A DNA stretch of 13,216 bases, taken from assembly GCA_937950565.1 (NCBI GenBank), contig CALFCS010000135.1, positions 1 through 13,216 on the forward strand, given 5' to 3'. Under the pieces are notes generated by a model. The model worked only from the letters and a program-made list of their open reading frames with translations, was not told the DNA's origin and made no database searches. A program made the position numbers and the translations under genes. Origin of the DNA: an uncultured Lachnospiraceae bacterium (GTDB taxonomy: Bacteria; Bacillota; Clostridia; Lachnospirales; Lachnospiraceae). This document shows, in pieces, positions 1 to 8,553 of this stretch (position 1 is the first letter of the stretch; every line of letters starts with the position of its first letter).

Positions 1-3000
1 CCGCTGTCTGAATACCGGACTGCCATGCGAACATCTCTCCTTCCAGTCTCTCATACGGCTCCACTGTCTTTAACTGGCTTACGCCTTTCATGTCCGCCAT
101 AATTCTGTTGATTGAACCGTCAGAATTCACATCAATCTCATTAATATGGGTAGAACGATACCCTTTCGTATTACCGATTGCTTTTCCTAATGTCTGTGCA
201 TGGTATGTAATATAATACTTTCCATTAAAATCAAAGATTGCATGATGATTATTGCCGCCTACTTCGAAGAATACCCATGGATTATCAAGGATTTCTCCCT
301 TATAGGTAAATGGTCCCATCGGACTGTCGCTTTCCATATAACAGATAATTCCCTGCGCCGGATATCCGTCCGGGTGTCCGTCAAAGTTCGAGCAATAGCT
401 GTAATAATACTTATCGCCGTATTTATGAATGCCGGAATCCTCAAAGATAGCCGGTGCATCAATCACCTGTGCATCTCCATCTAAATGAACCATATCATCC
501 GTCAATTTTACTACACGTGATGTTTTCGGATTATCTGCCTGTCCTTCCGGCACACCGCCACCGTAATACAGATATCCTGTTCCGTCATCATCTACCAGGA
601 CTGCCGGGTCAAATAACCATACAACCCCCTGTGAATGCGGGGAACCTGGCGCAACCAAAGCTTTACCGATTGGGTCTGTAAATGGTCCGATCGGAGAATC
701 CGCTGTCAGTACACCGATTCCACCGCCGCCATCTGCAAAGTAAAGGAAGAATTTCTCTTTTCCGTCAATCGTCTTGTGCGCTGCCGCCGGGGCCCATGAA
801 CATGCCGCCCACTTTGCAGCGCCCTCCGGATTGTTCTTTCCGGCTACCGGAATCGAACCATGATCCGTCCAGTTCACCATATCTGCAGAAGAAATTACAT
901 TAATTGTATTAATATTTGCATAAGTATTATCTGTTGCACCATTATTATTCTTCTCATATTCCTGGGAATCATTAGTCATATAAATATAGACTCTTCCATT
1001 ATATTCCATCGCATATGGATCTGCTCCGAATTTATGGTCTATAAGCGGATTGGATGTACCCGGCTTCTTTGCCGCCGCTTTCATATCTACATATTTTAAT
1101 GTAACTTCTGCTTTTGCACCGCTCACATCATATACTACTTTATCACCTGTTGTCTTCACATAATCTGCCGCAACAGTAACTGCTGTATCCTGTGTCACGT
1201 AATCCGTAACTTTTAATTTAACTGTTGCAAATAATTCATCTTCTCCCGATGTCTTATAACCTGCATCCTTACCATTTACAGTAAGGAGAAGCTGTCCATT
1301 TACATAAGAATATGTCGCTGTACCGGTCACATTCTTTTCATTAAATGTAACATCCGATACAGAAAGTCCTTCCGGAATTCCAATAGAAGCTTCAATACTC
1401 TCATAATTTCCTTCCGGGAGACTGCTCATTTTTACCGGAACATAAATCTCTGTATTTGCCACACCAAGACCTTCCGCATTTTCCATCATAACACTTCCGG
1501 CCATCTCTGTATCCTTTGTTCCTGTAAGCTCATCTTCTACACGGAAATAATCAAAGTCTACAGAGCCCCCAAGGCTTCTTGTTGCATAGTTAAACAGTCC
1601 GAACCGATATCCCATAAAATGTACGAGACTATATACCATATCAAGTTCATCACCGATTTTATTCCATTTCTTTCCATCCAGGCTGTAGTAGAAGTTTGCT
1701 TTATTCCCATTTTCAAAATCAAAGTCTATCTTTAAATATACTCTGTCCTGACTAAGTTCTACACTTGCAGCTTCATACGGAGCAAAGTTGTCCCCGCTTT
1801 CTTTCGTTCCAACCATAACCAGATATTTCTTTCCGCCGGCCATCTTGACTCCCACATATCCATATTTCGCTGTAAATGCAGCCAATCCTGCCACGTCGCC
1901 GTTTTTCATGTTCGCAGTTTCTATTGCCACTGCCCCGGAGCACTGCGGACCGTAAGTTCTCTGTGTCAAAGTATTCTTGGCATCTGTCAAAGATGTACTG
2001 ATACTTCCCGTTGTCAGTCTCAGATATCCCGGACGTTCAGTCAGAGACCAGCACTTATTATTCGGATTATGATTCCACTGCCACTCAAGCTTAAGATTGG
2101 AGCCATTATAGTCACTCTCACCTGCTTTAGGCTGTTCCAGAATCCTTCTTGTAATAACTACATCATCTACATAATAATCCATCAGGTCATTGGCTGCATC
2201 CGGTTCTGCCGTCCACGGAGTTTCAAAGAACAGTTTCAAATCGGATGTATCCATGTCTTCCGGTATCACAAAGGAACCTTTAATATTAGTCCATTCACCC
2301 TTTTTCGCATCTCCACCAACAAGATTTGTGAATTTCCCTGCCGCTATTGCTGTCAGAATAAATCGTTTCGTATCCGGTCCGGTTGTATACTTAATATTAT
2401 AAGAAATATCAAGCATATCACCTGCTTCCAGTTGTCCGGAAATGTCCTGCTGCGGACCAGAGCCGGTTGCTTTTCTGTTTGTAACTTTTACACTGCCCGT
2501 TCCACTCAATTTTTCCGTTGTGTCAGAAGCAATCTCACTATCTTTTGCAGTCCAGCCTTCGGTTCCATTCTCAAAACCACCATTTACGATCACTTCATCT
2601 CCCTCGTGAACATCCATTGTTTCAATCATTCCGTCCATGCTTGCTGCAGCTGCTTTTGCAGCATTTGCCTCATGTTCTTTTGTATACGACGGCCTCTTTT
2701 CACCATTATAGAATTCATCCGAAATAACTACACTTTTCTCTCCCTGTGATGGAAGCGGACTTGTCATCACATCATCCACTTTTCCATCTTTATTTCCCAT
2801 CATCGGCCAGCCATCTTTCCACGTTACCGGAACAAGAACCGGACAACGTCCGACAGGACCTATATCGCGGAATACCAGTCCATACCAGTCACCATCTTCC
2901 GTATCAATGATTCCTCCCTGTGCAGCGCCCTTATCCTGAAGCACAATCTTGCGCTCCCAGTTTCCGTCTATAAAATCCTGAATAGAATCTGCACGGAAAC

Positions 3001-3775
3001 ACAATTCAGTACGCATTCCTGTTGTGCCTGCCGCTTCATTTGCTGATGGCCAACTGATCAGAAATGCATAATATTTGCCATTAATTTTCTGAAGGTGTGT
3101 GCCTTCACCAAGCACACCTTTTCCGGCAAGGTCTGTACCTTTCCATACATCGCTGATAAATACCTTCTCTGTTCCCGGCTTAACCTGAAGACCATTTTCC
3201 ACAATCTCCATCTCGACAATCTTAATCGTACCGCCGCCGTAAGCCATATAAATCTTACCATCATCATCAAAAAAGAGACCCATATCATGATAGGTTCCAT
3301 TTATCTCCACATGTTTCCACACGCCGTTCTCAATATCGTCTGTCGTATATACATAGGTCTTTCCTGTCGTATAAGACATAAATGCTATATAATATTTACC
3401 ATCATGATACCTGAGACTGCTTGCCCACGAACCATTGGCATAAGCATTCTGTCCATTTCTAAGCGACATCGCATCATTGTCTGACAATGTATCATATACA
3501 TAGTTAACAATTTCCCAGTTCACCAGATCCTTTGATTTCATAATCGGCACACCCGGGGACATGTGCATTGTCGTACTTGACATATAATAGGTATCCCCTA
3601 CACGAATCACATCCATATCCGGTACATCTGAATAAATAACCGGATTACAAAATGTTCCGTCACCCCTGTCTGACGACGCAGATGCTTCTGCCGGTAAAGG
3701 AATCATACTGACTGTCAGAATCAATGCCACAATAGTCTGCACAATCCTTCTTTTTGTTTGTCTTTTTTCTTGCAT
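1..3775 (-). CDS. Secreted bifunctional GH43 arabinoxylan-type glycosidase, two GH43 domains (3' partial)
   Basis: The reading frame starts at ATG 3775 behind an AGGAGG-like site and stays open for 1258 codons to the window edge, so the C-terminus is missing. Residues 1-33 form a signal peptide. Residues about 40-345 are a GH43 five-bladed propeller resembling subfamily 12 (arabinofuranosidase/xylosidase): the PDMD motif carries the likely base Asp53 and GEGTHL the likely acid Glu224. VVISDEF (349-355) and EWQWNHNP (from 564) belong to the ConA-like domain common in this subfamily, but a CBM4/9/22-like sandwich (about 394-545, starting NGGFENG) lies between them. The ConA part ends near 745. 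Residues 755-895 are a cohesin-like or Ig-like sandwich. Residues 905-1222 are a second GH43 of the XynD-like arabinoxylan arabinofuranohydrolase type, with Asp919 in GADPY and Glu1112 in FEDSG. The last residues look like the start of a CBM6. Substrate is inferred from family resemblance. It probably releases arabinose from xylan outside the cell. No anchor is visible. Confidence 0.93.
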   Translation of the reverse strand, partial: MQEKRQTKRRIVQTIVALILTVSMIPLPAEASASSDRGDGTFCNPVIYSDVPDMDVIRVGDTYYMSSTTMHMSPGVPIMKSKDLVNWEIVNYVYDTLSDNDAMSLRNGQNAYANGSWASSLRYHDGKYYIAFMSYTTGKTYVYTTDDIENGVWKHVEINGTYHDMGLFFDDDGKIYMAYGGGTIKIVEMEIVENGLQVKPGTEKVFISDVWKGTDLAGKGVLGEGTHLQKINGKYYAFLISWPSANEAAGTTGMRTELCFRADSIQDFIDGNWERKIVLQDKGAAQGGIIDTEDGDWYGLVFRDIGPVGRCPVLVPVTWKDGWPMMGNKDGKVDDVMTSPLPSQGEKSVVISDEFYNGEKRPSYTKEHEANAAKAAAASMDGMIETMDVHEGDEVIVNGGFENGTEGWTAKDSEIASDTTEKLSGTGSVKVTNRKATGSGPQQDISGQLEAGDMLDISYNIKYTTGPDTKRFILTAIAAGKFTNLVGGDAKKGEWTNIKGSFVIPEDMDTSDLKLFFETPWTAEPDAANDLMDYYVDDVVITRRILEQPKAGESDYNGSNLKLEWQWNHNPNNKCWSLTERPGYLRLTTGSISTSLTDAKNTLTQRTYGPQCSGAVAIETANMKNGDVAGLAAFTAKYGYVGVKMAGGKKYLVMVGTKESGDNFAPYEAASVELSQDRVYLKIDFDFENGNKANFYYSLDGKKWNKIGDELDMVYSLVHFMGYRFGLFNYATRSLGGSVDFDYFRVEDELTGTKDTEMAGSVMMENAEGLGVANTEIYVPVKMSSLPEGNYESIEASIGIPEGLSVSDVTFNEKNVTGTATYSYVNGQLLLTVNGKDAGYKTSGEDELFATVKLKVTDYVTQDTAVTVAADYVKTTGDKVVYDVSGAKAEVTLKYVDMKAAAKKPGTSNPLIDHKFGADPYAMEYNGRVYIYMTNDSQEYEKNNNGATDNTYANINTINVISSADMVNWTDHGSIPVAGKNNPEGAAKWAACSWAPAAAHKTIDGKEKFFLYFADGGGGIGVLTADSPIGPFTDPIGKALVAPGSPHSQGVVWLFDPAVLVDDDGTGYLYYGGGVPEGQADNPKTSRVVKLTDDMVHLDGDAQVIDAPAIFEDSGIHKYGDKYYYSYCSNFDGHPDGYPAQGIICYMESDSPMGPFTYKGEILDNPWVFFEVGGNNHHAIFDFNGKYYITYHAQTLGKAIGNTKGYRSTHINEIDVNSDGSINRIMADMKGVSQLKTVEPYERLEGEMFAWQSGIQTA

Positions 3776-3823
3776 AGTTTTCCTCCTTCATCCTCACTAT
3801 AATAAAAACAAATTGATTTTAAT

Positions 3824-3852
3824 ATTATAAATGCTAACTTGTACAAATCTAA
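3824..3852 (-). promoter_or_regulatory. Candidate sigma-A promoter of the dual-GH43 gene
   Basis: On the minus strand a perfect TATAAT (3824-3829) lies 17 bases downstream of TTAGAT (3847-3852), which matches the -35 consensus only partly. It sits between the terminator at 3934-3967 and the ATG at 3775, which would give a leader of about 40 bases ending in the ribosome binding site. The region is very AT-rich, so a chance match is possible. No clear cre box or other operator was recognised in the 237-base gap from 3776 to 4012. Confidence 0.4.
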
Positions 3853-3933
3853 GTGGGTTTTTGTCCAATTTTGTTTGTATTTTTATCTTTTTCAATTTTA
3901 ATTCTGGTGGAATGGAATACAGATTATAATATC

Positions 3934-3967
3934 AAAAGGAGAGGCCGCTCACTTGCGCAGCCTCTCC
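3934..3967 (-). terminator. Rho-independent terminator after the SLH-GH43 gene
   Basis: An 8-bp perfect inverted repeat, GGAGAGGC (3938-3945) and GCCTCTCC (3960-3967), has a 14-base loop. On the minus strand it is followed by TTTT and then an AT-rich run. It begins about 45 bases after the TAA at 4013. The plus-strand side lacks a T run, so it should act on minus-strand transcripts only. It separates the upstream cluster from the dual-GH43 gene, though read-through is possible because the U tract is short. Confidence 0.75.
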
Positions 3968-4012
3968 CACTATACACAATTCTTTTCTAATTTTTGATCA
4001 TATTAACTTCAA

Positions 4013-7000
4013 TTATTCATATTTTTCCATAAATCTCTGAATAATCAATGCGCACTCACCACGCAGCGCATTGCCTTGCGGATCAATCTTTGTGCCTTCA
4101 TACTTACCTGTAATAATTCCGTTTCCGACTGCCCACTTCATGGCTTTCACTGCAAATTCCTGAACATCCTTTGCGTCTTTGAAAGTATCTAATTCTGCCG
4201 TCTTACTTACATCATAGTTCAGATAATTTGCGTAACGGTACATCATAACCGCCATCTGCTCACGGGTAATGTTATCAGCAGGTCCGAACAGACCATTTCC
4301 TGTATATCCGGTTACGACTCCTGCACTTTCTGCCCACAGAATCGCATCCGTGTACCAGATACCATCTCCCACATCCGGGAACTTACCGGTATATGCTACC
4401 TTCGGTTCATCCTGCATACGATGGATAATCACTGCAAACTGTGCTCTTGCCAAATTCTCAAGCGGTGCAAAATGTGTCTTATCTTTACCTGTCATGGTCT
4501 TTGCAAAATAATTGTAGTATACACCATCATAAAACCAGTCATCTTTTGCCACATCTACATACGGAAGGGTCGGCTCAGTTTCTTCTGCTACACGCACAGT
4601 CATTGTCACTGTTTTCAGCTCCTCAGCCAGTTCCTGCTCAGGTGTCATATTGAAAATCGGGAATCCATCCGCTCCAAAGTGAATGTTCGCTGCATATGCA
4701 TGACGTCCCGGATCCAGCAGACCATACTTGCCATTTCCGTTTGTAAAATCATCCGCCCAGTCACGTGCATGATAAATGATAACCGGATTTCCATTCTGGT
4801 CAATCGTAAGAGAATTATGTCCCGGTCCAAAGGTTCCACTGTAAGAACCATTCTTTGCATTTGCAAAATCTGAATCTCTCACTGTTGTTGTCAAATCTGG
4901 TGTACTAAGTACCGGATATGGATATTTTTTCCAGCTCTCCGGATTCGTAATATCATCATCCAGGCCTGCATACAAAAGCCCTACTGCATAGTTCATGTCT
5001 ACTGTAGAAGCAGCGTACGTAATATATACTTTTCCGTCATGAACCATAACCGCAGAACCTTCTTCAATATCCTGCTTTGTTGTAATATTATATTCCCACG
5101 CATACATTGGTTTACTGATTGCAACGAGCGGTCCGGTCGGCGTCAGCGGATCTGACGGATCAAATGTCGTAATGTGAATATTTCCTCCTGCAGGTGAAAT
5201 ATAATAGCACACTCCATTATATTCAAAGAATGTCGTATCAAATGAACCAAGCGCCATACCATTTGTTGCATTTTTCACAACACCGGTATACTCCCAGTCA
5301 TCTGGGTTCATCATATCCCCGCCCTTGCAGGTAAATATCGTCATTCTTCCTGAACCGTTAACAGTGGCAAGGACAATCATTCTCCAATAGCCACCGATAT
5401 AATGCAATTCCGGCGCCCAATAATATGGCGTGGCAATGCCCTTTGACGCATCCCAGATAGTCACTTCTTCTGCATTTGTCAGGTCGTTAAGCGTCTTAGC
5501 CCTTCGTACGATCAGCTTTGCATAAGGATTTTTAAGGTCTGCCTGCATATAAGAAGAAGTAAAATAATACATTCCATCCTGTTCATTATAGATTACATAC
5601 GGGTCTGCACGGCATGATGCAAGCGGACTGTTGTATGTTTCCTGCCTTACTGTACCGGTAATTGTATAAGTGCCTTCCTCCGGATTCTCAAGATCCAGTC
5701 CGGACTCTTCTACATTCCAGTCCACACCCATTGTTTTTTTAGAACCGTCATTATATACAACATCTACGGTATCTCTAAGCGTAACCTTTTCTCCCGGTTC
5801 CACTTCTACATCTTCCGCTTCTACATCCACGCTGTAAATCTCGCCATATTTTTTCATAATACGGTCTTTTTCTGCTTCCGTCAGTTCAAATACGGAAGCC
5901 TCTTCCACATTCGCATAAATCGGGAATTCACCTTTCACAGTCTCTTTGCTGTACTGTACTTCTTCTGCTGTCTCAAAAGCAATTAAGTCCGTTGTACGGC
6001 TTACATAAGATTTACCGTTTCCGCCTTCCCAGTATACCGCATATTTACCTGATGCATTCTCATACTTAACTACAGGATTTTTCACCGGGGTCCCTTCACT
6101 GTTTAATGCTATCGTGCGCTGATTCTCAAAGAAAATCAAATCTTCAGAATCCCAGAGTATAATCTGCGGCTGTGTATTATTAACGGAAGCAACCGCTCCA
6201 TAAGTACCATCTGCCTTTCGGAATAAAGAAGGGGAGCCCATCTGAAGTTTTCCTTTCGGGTATAAAACAGCTTTATTACTGTTCAATGCTTCATATTTTT
6301 TTCCATCCTCTGAAATTCCATAAAACATAACATCTGTACGGGCATTATCACTATAACGACTATAATCTTCTTTCCCAAGTAATGTAAATCCTTCATACTT
6401 GTGTGCAGGAAATTCCGCAAACTCCGGTCCCATGTTATATTCATAATCAGCTACATAGGAAGCCAGATAACCGGCAGTTTTTCCGGCAACCGTAACCTTA
6501 TATTCTCTTTCTGCAGCTTTACCCTGCATTGTAAATTTAGCTTTTAATACAACTTCTGTATCCTTATCCGGCCGGGTTACCTTTCCATCTTTTGAAATCA
6601 GTTCATTCCCCGTCCATTCAATAGAAGCGCCCTCATGCTCCGTCACAAGAGTAATATCCTCTGTCACATAGGTAATACCAGGACTAAACTGGTCTGCTAT
6701 ATAATTTAATTTACCTTCCGTTCCACCTGTAACTACCTGAATCTGGAAAGTTTTTTCAACCTTCATTCCTGAAGCTGTATCTGCAAATGTTGCTGTAAGC
6801 GTTACCGGATTAGTTCCTGCAGTTTCTAATACAATCTTTCCACTGGATGAAAGAATCTTTTCATCAGAGGATTTCCACTGAATAGCAGAACCACTTTCTC
6901 CCTTTGCAGGAAGAGTCAAATCGTTCGTTGTATATTCCGGAAGAACAACTTTATCTGCATCTTTACGGAGAACTTCCAATGTCTCCGTCTCTGCATAGTT

Positions 7001-7732
7001 CTTCTTTACATCACTTTCACTTAATGTTCTGTTATAAATCTTAAAATCTGTCACCTCAGCATCACAATATGGGTCGTTCCAGTTCGATTTTGCCAGATAA
7101 CCTAATACTCCTTTCTCATTTCCGGCAAAAATCGTATCCAGATTATGCTCATGTGAGAGTGTTCCAATCGCCTCTCCATTTACATAAAGCTTCAGAGTAT
7201 TTCCCTCAGAGGTCACTGTCACCAGACTGTATTCATCTGTACTCAGTCTGACATTTCCAACACCGGGAATTCCATCCTCTCTTCCGGCAGCGGTTGTTTT
7301 AATCGCTACATTCATATTACCTGCTGCCAAACGCGGATTAAAGAACAGGTAATCGGTCTGATAACCCGTTCCAATCGTCCATAAGAACTGGAACTGCGCT
7401 GTATCAGGCTTCAATGTCATCTCAATTGTAAATGCATCTTTGTAATTCAACTTGTCCTTAATGGAAACCGGAAGTTCTGCATAAGACTGGTCGCTTCCCG
7501 GAAATTTTAAACTCACATCTCCATACTCATTACGGAAATCCTCGTCATCAATACGATACAGCTTCGCATCGTTCCCATTTCCGGAGACATCCTTCAGATA
7601 ATCTCCCTCATGTGTCATGTCATAATGCACAGCCAGATCACTCTGTGCCCGCTCTTCTGCTGCCTTTGCCGGTATTGACACCCCGGAAACTACTAGCGCC
7701 GCAGCAAGCGCCAAAGAAATTATTTTTCTCAT
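4013..7732 (-). CDS. Secreted SLH-anchored multidomain GH43 glycosidase (LamG, Ig-like, GH43, SLH)
   Basis: This 1239-residue surface enzyme starts at ATG 7732, with AGGAGG at 7740-7745 seven bases upstream. Residues 1-25 are a signal peptide ending in AKA. Residues about 30-248 are a LamG/ConA-like carbohydrate-binding domain; 250-335 and 338-415 look like two atrophied bacterial Ig domains. Residues 420-635 resemble the N-terminal part of a GH43-type propeller but seem to lack the catalytic Asp. Residues 635-697 are a Big_4-type Ig domain. Residues 700-1025 are an intact GH43 propeller: Asp710 in CRADPY as base, Glu775 in YYWAPE at the pKa-modulator position, Glu891 in EEGSAV as acid, and a GPGHNS motif. 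Residues 1057-1239 are three SLH repeats (ARAQ, TREQ and LRGE motifs), which bind secondary cell-wall polymer. The pattern recalls exo-arabinofuranosidases acting on arabinan, but the substrate is inferred. It lies 81 bases downstream of the response regulator and ends before a terminator. Confidence 0.95.
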   Translation of the reverse strand: MRKIISLALAAALVVSGVSIPAKAAEERAQSDLAVHYDMTHEGDYLKDVSGNGNDAKLYRIDDEDFRNEYGDVSLKFPGSDQSYAELPVSIKDKLNYKDAFTIEMTLKPDTAQFQFLWTIGTGYQTDYLFFNPRLAAGNMNVAIKTTAAGREDGIPGVGNVRLSTDEYSLVTVTSEGNTLKLYVNGEAIGTLSHEHNLDTIFAGNEKGVLGYLAKSNWNDPYCDAEVTDFKIYNRTLSESDVKKNYAETETLEVLRKDADKVVLPEYTTNDLTLPAKGESGSAIQWKSSDEKILSSSGKIVLETAGTNPVTLTATFADTASGMKVEKTFQIQVVTGGTEGKLNYIADQFSPGITYVTEDITLVTEHEGASIEWTGNELISKDGKVTRPDKDTEVVLKAKFTMQGKAAEREYKVTVAGKTAGYLASYVADYEYNMGPEFAEFPAHKYEGFTLLGKEDYSRYSDNARTDVMFYGISEDGKKYEALNSNKAVLYPKGKLQMGSPSLFRKADGTYGAVASVNNTQPQIILWDSEDLIFFENQRTIALNSEGTPVKNPVVKYENASGKYAVYWEGGNGKSYVSRTTDLIAFETAEEVQYSKETVKGEFPIYANVEEASVFELTEAEKDRIMKKYGEIYSVDVEAEDVEVEPGEKVTLRDTVDVVYNDGSKKTMGVDWNVEESGLDLENPEEGTYTITGTVRQETYNSPLASCRADPYVIYNEQDGMYYFTSSYMQADLKNPYAKLIVRRAKTLNDLTNAEEVTIWDASKGIATPYYWAPELHYIGGYWRMIVLATVNGSGRMTIFTCKGGDMMNPDDWEYTGVVKNATNGMALGSFDTTFFEYNGVCYYISPAGGNIHITTFDPSDPLTPTGPLVAISKPMYAWEYNITTKQDIEEGSAVMVHDGKVYITYAASTVDMNYAVGLLYAGLDDDITNPESWKKYPYPVLSTPDLTTTVRDSDFANAKNGSYSGTFGPGHNSLTIDQNGNPVIIYHARDWADDFTNGNGKYGLLDPGRHAYAANIHFGADGFPIFNMTPEQELAEELKTVTMTVRVAEETEPTLPYVDVAKDDWFYDGVYYNYFAKTMTGKDKTHFAPLENLARAQFAVIIHRMQDEPKVAYTGKFPDVGDGIWYTDAILWAESAGVVTGYTGNGLFGPADNITREQMAVMMYRYANYLNYDVSKTAELDTFKDAKDVQEFAVKAMKWAVGNGIITGKYEGTKIDPQGNALRGECALIIQRFMEKYE

Positions 7733-7777
7733 CTTCTTTCCTCCTATTATCTTTTATTTTTTTCATTTTTTATGAAT

Positions 7778-7810
7778 CTACAAATACCTGTTCATCCAAA
7801 AACCTCCTCC
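7778..7810 (-). other. Possible leader mini-ORF (MNRYL) with strong ribosome binding site
   Basis: In the 81-base gap between regulator and SLH enzyme, GGAGGAGG (7803-7810) precedes ATG 7795 by seven bases. That ATG opens a five-codon frame, MNRYL, stopping with TAG at 7778-7780. A second strong ribosome binding site for the real gene follows at 7740-7745. Another ATG in the same frame directly follows the regulator's stop codon. The site could be a leader peptide, a coupling element that keeps ribosomes on the message, or a remnant. No attenuator hairpin was found beside it, and nothing shows that it is translated. Confidence 0.3.
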
Positions 7811-7813
7811 CAT

Positions 7814-8548
7814 TTACAGCCACTCCATATTTTTCCTGTACTTGCTGGGAGTGACCCCTGTCATCTTCTTGAATACCTTTGTAAAATAAAAATAATCGTG
7901 ATATCCGACTTTTTCCGCGACCTGCTCAATAGAAAGCCTCTCATCTGCCAGAAGCTCCTTCGACTTCTGAATCCGCTTCAAAGTGATATATTCTGAAAAG
8001 GGCATACCCAGCTTTTCTTTCAGACCATTACTCAGATAACTGGCGCTGACATTATATTCTTCCGCCAAATCGTTGAGCGAGATATTCTCCATATACCGCG
8101 TCTGTATTTTTTTTACTACGCTTTTCCACATGGGCTGCTGTATATCAGGCTCCACCTTCTTCTGTTCCGGCTGTCCTGCCTTTTTACGTTCAATACACAT
8201 AAGAACATCTCTCAATTCTTCCATTCCTACAGGCTTGACCAAAAAATCAACTGCTCCCATCTGCAATGCCTTTTTTGCATATTCAAATTCCGCATAACCG
8301 CTTATAAAGATAACTTCTATATCCAGATTTTCTCTACGGATTTTTTCTATTAATTCCAGCCCGTCAAGCCCCGGCATCCGAATGTCCGTAATAACAACAT
8401 CCGGCTTTTTCTCCATAATTTCCTCAAATGCCGTTACCCCGTTATTCGATTCTCCTATCACCTGAAACGGAAGTCCGCTTTTTTCAATTCTTTTTTTCAG
8501 TCCAAATACAACCCACGCTTCATCGTCTGCAAGAAAGATACTATACAT
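7814..8548 (-). CDS. Response regulator, REC plus AraC-type DNA-binding domain (YesN-like)
   Basis: This 244-residue cytoplasmic transcription regulator is the partner of the kinase just upstream. Residues 1-120 are a receiver domain: acidic pocket Asp8/Asp9, phosphoacceptor Asp55 in TDIRMPG, Ser83 in FISGYAEF and Lys105 in VKP. A short linker (about 121-140) leads to an AraC-family double helix-turn-helix (about 141-242), with NVSASYLSNGLKEKLG in the first unit and the conserved end GVTPSKYRK. It lacks the long middle region of full-length YesN proteins (often about 500 residues), so it is a compact version. The start lies five bases after the kinase stop, with AGGAG at 8560-8564 inside the kinase gene, implying translational coupling. 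It probably activates the adjacent enzyme genes. No binding site could be identified. Confidence 0.96.
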   Translation of the reverse strand: MYSIFLADDEAWVVFGLKKRIEKSGLPFQVIGESNNGVTAFEEIMEKKPDVVITDIRMPGLDGLELIEKIRRENLDIEVIFISGYAEFEYAKKALQMGAVDFLVKPVGMEELRDVLMCIERKKAGQPEQKKVEPDIQQPMWKSVVKKIQTRYMENISLNDLAEEYNVSASYLSNGLKEKLGMPFSEYITLKRIQKSKELLADERLSIEQVAEKVGYHDYFYFTKVFKKMTGVTPSKYRKNMEWL

Positions 8549-8553
8549 CTGCT

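Noticed and set aside
2069..2749. Plus-strand open frame of 226 codons
   Set aside because: It lies fully inside the dual-GH43 gene, whose frame encodes recognisable domains. The plus-strand product is rich in Cys, Ile, Phe and His in the way typical of an antisense shadow, and no ribosome binding site stands out.
1..3775. Possible frameshift or split into two GH43 genes
   Set aside because: I translated the minus strand through the whole stretch and found one continuous frame, with the domain junction at about residue 900 having no stop and no plausible new start with a ribosome binding site.
7757..7776. Hairpin TTCAT/ATGAA with flanking A/T run in the regulator-enzyme gap
   Set aside because: The stem is only five A/T-rich pairs, and on the minus strand it is followed by A rather than T, so it is not a credible terminator.
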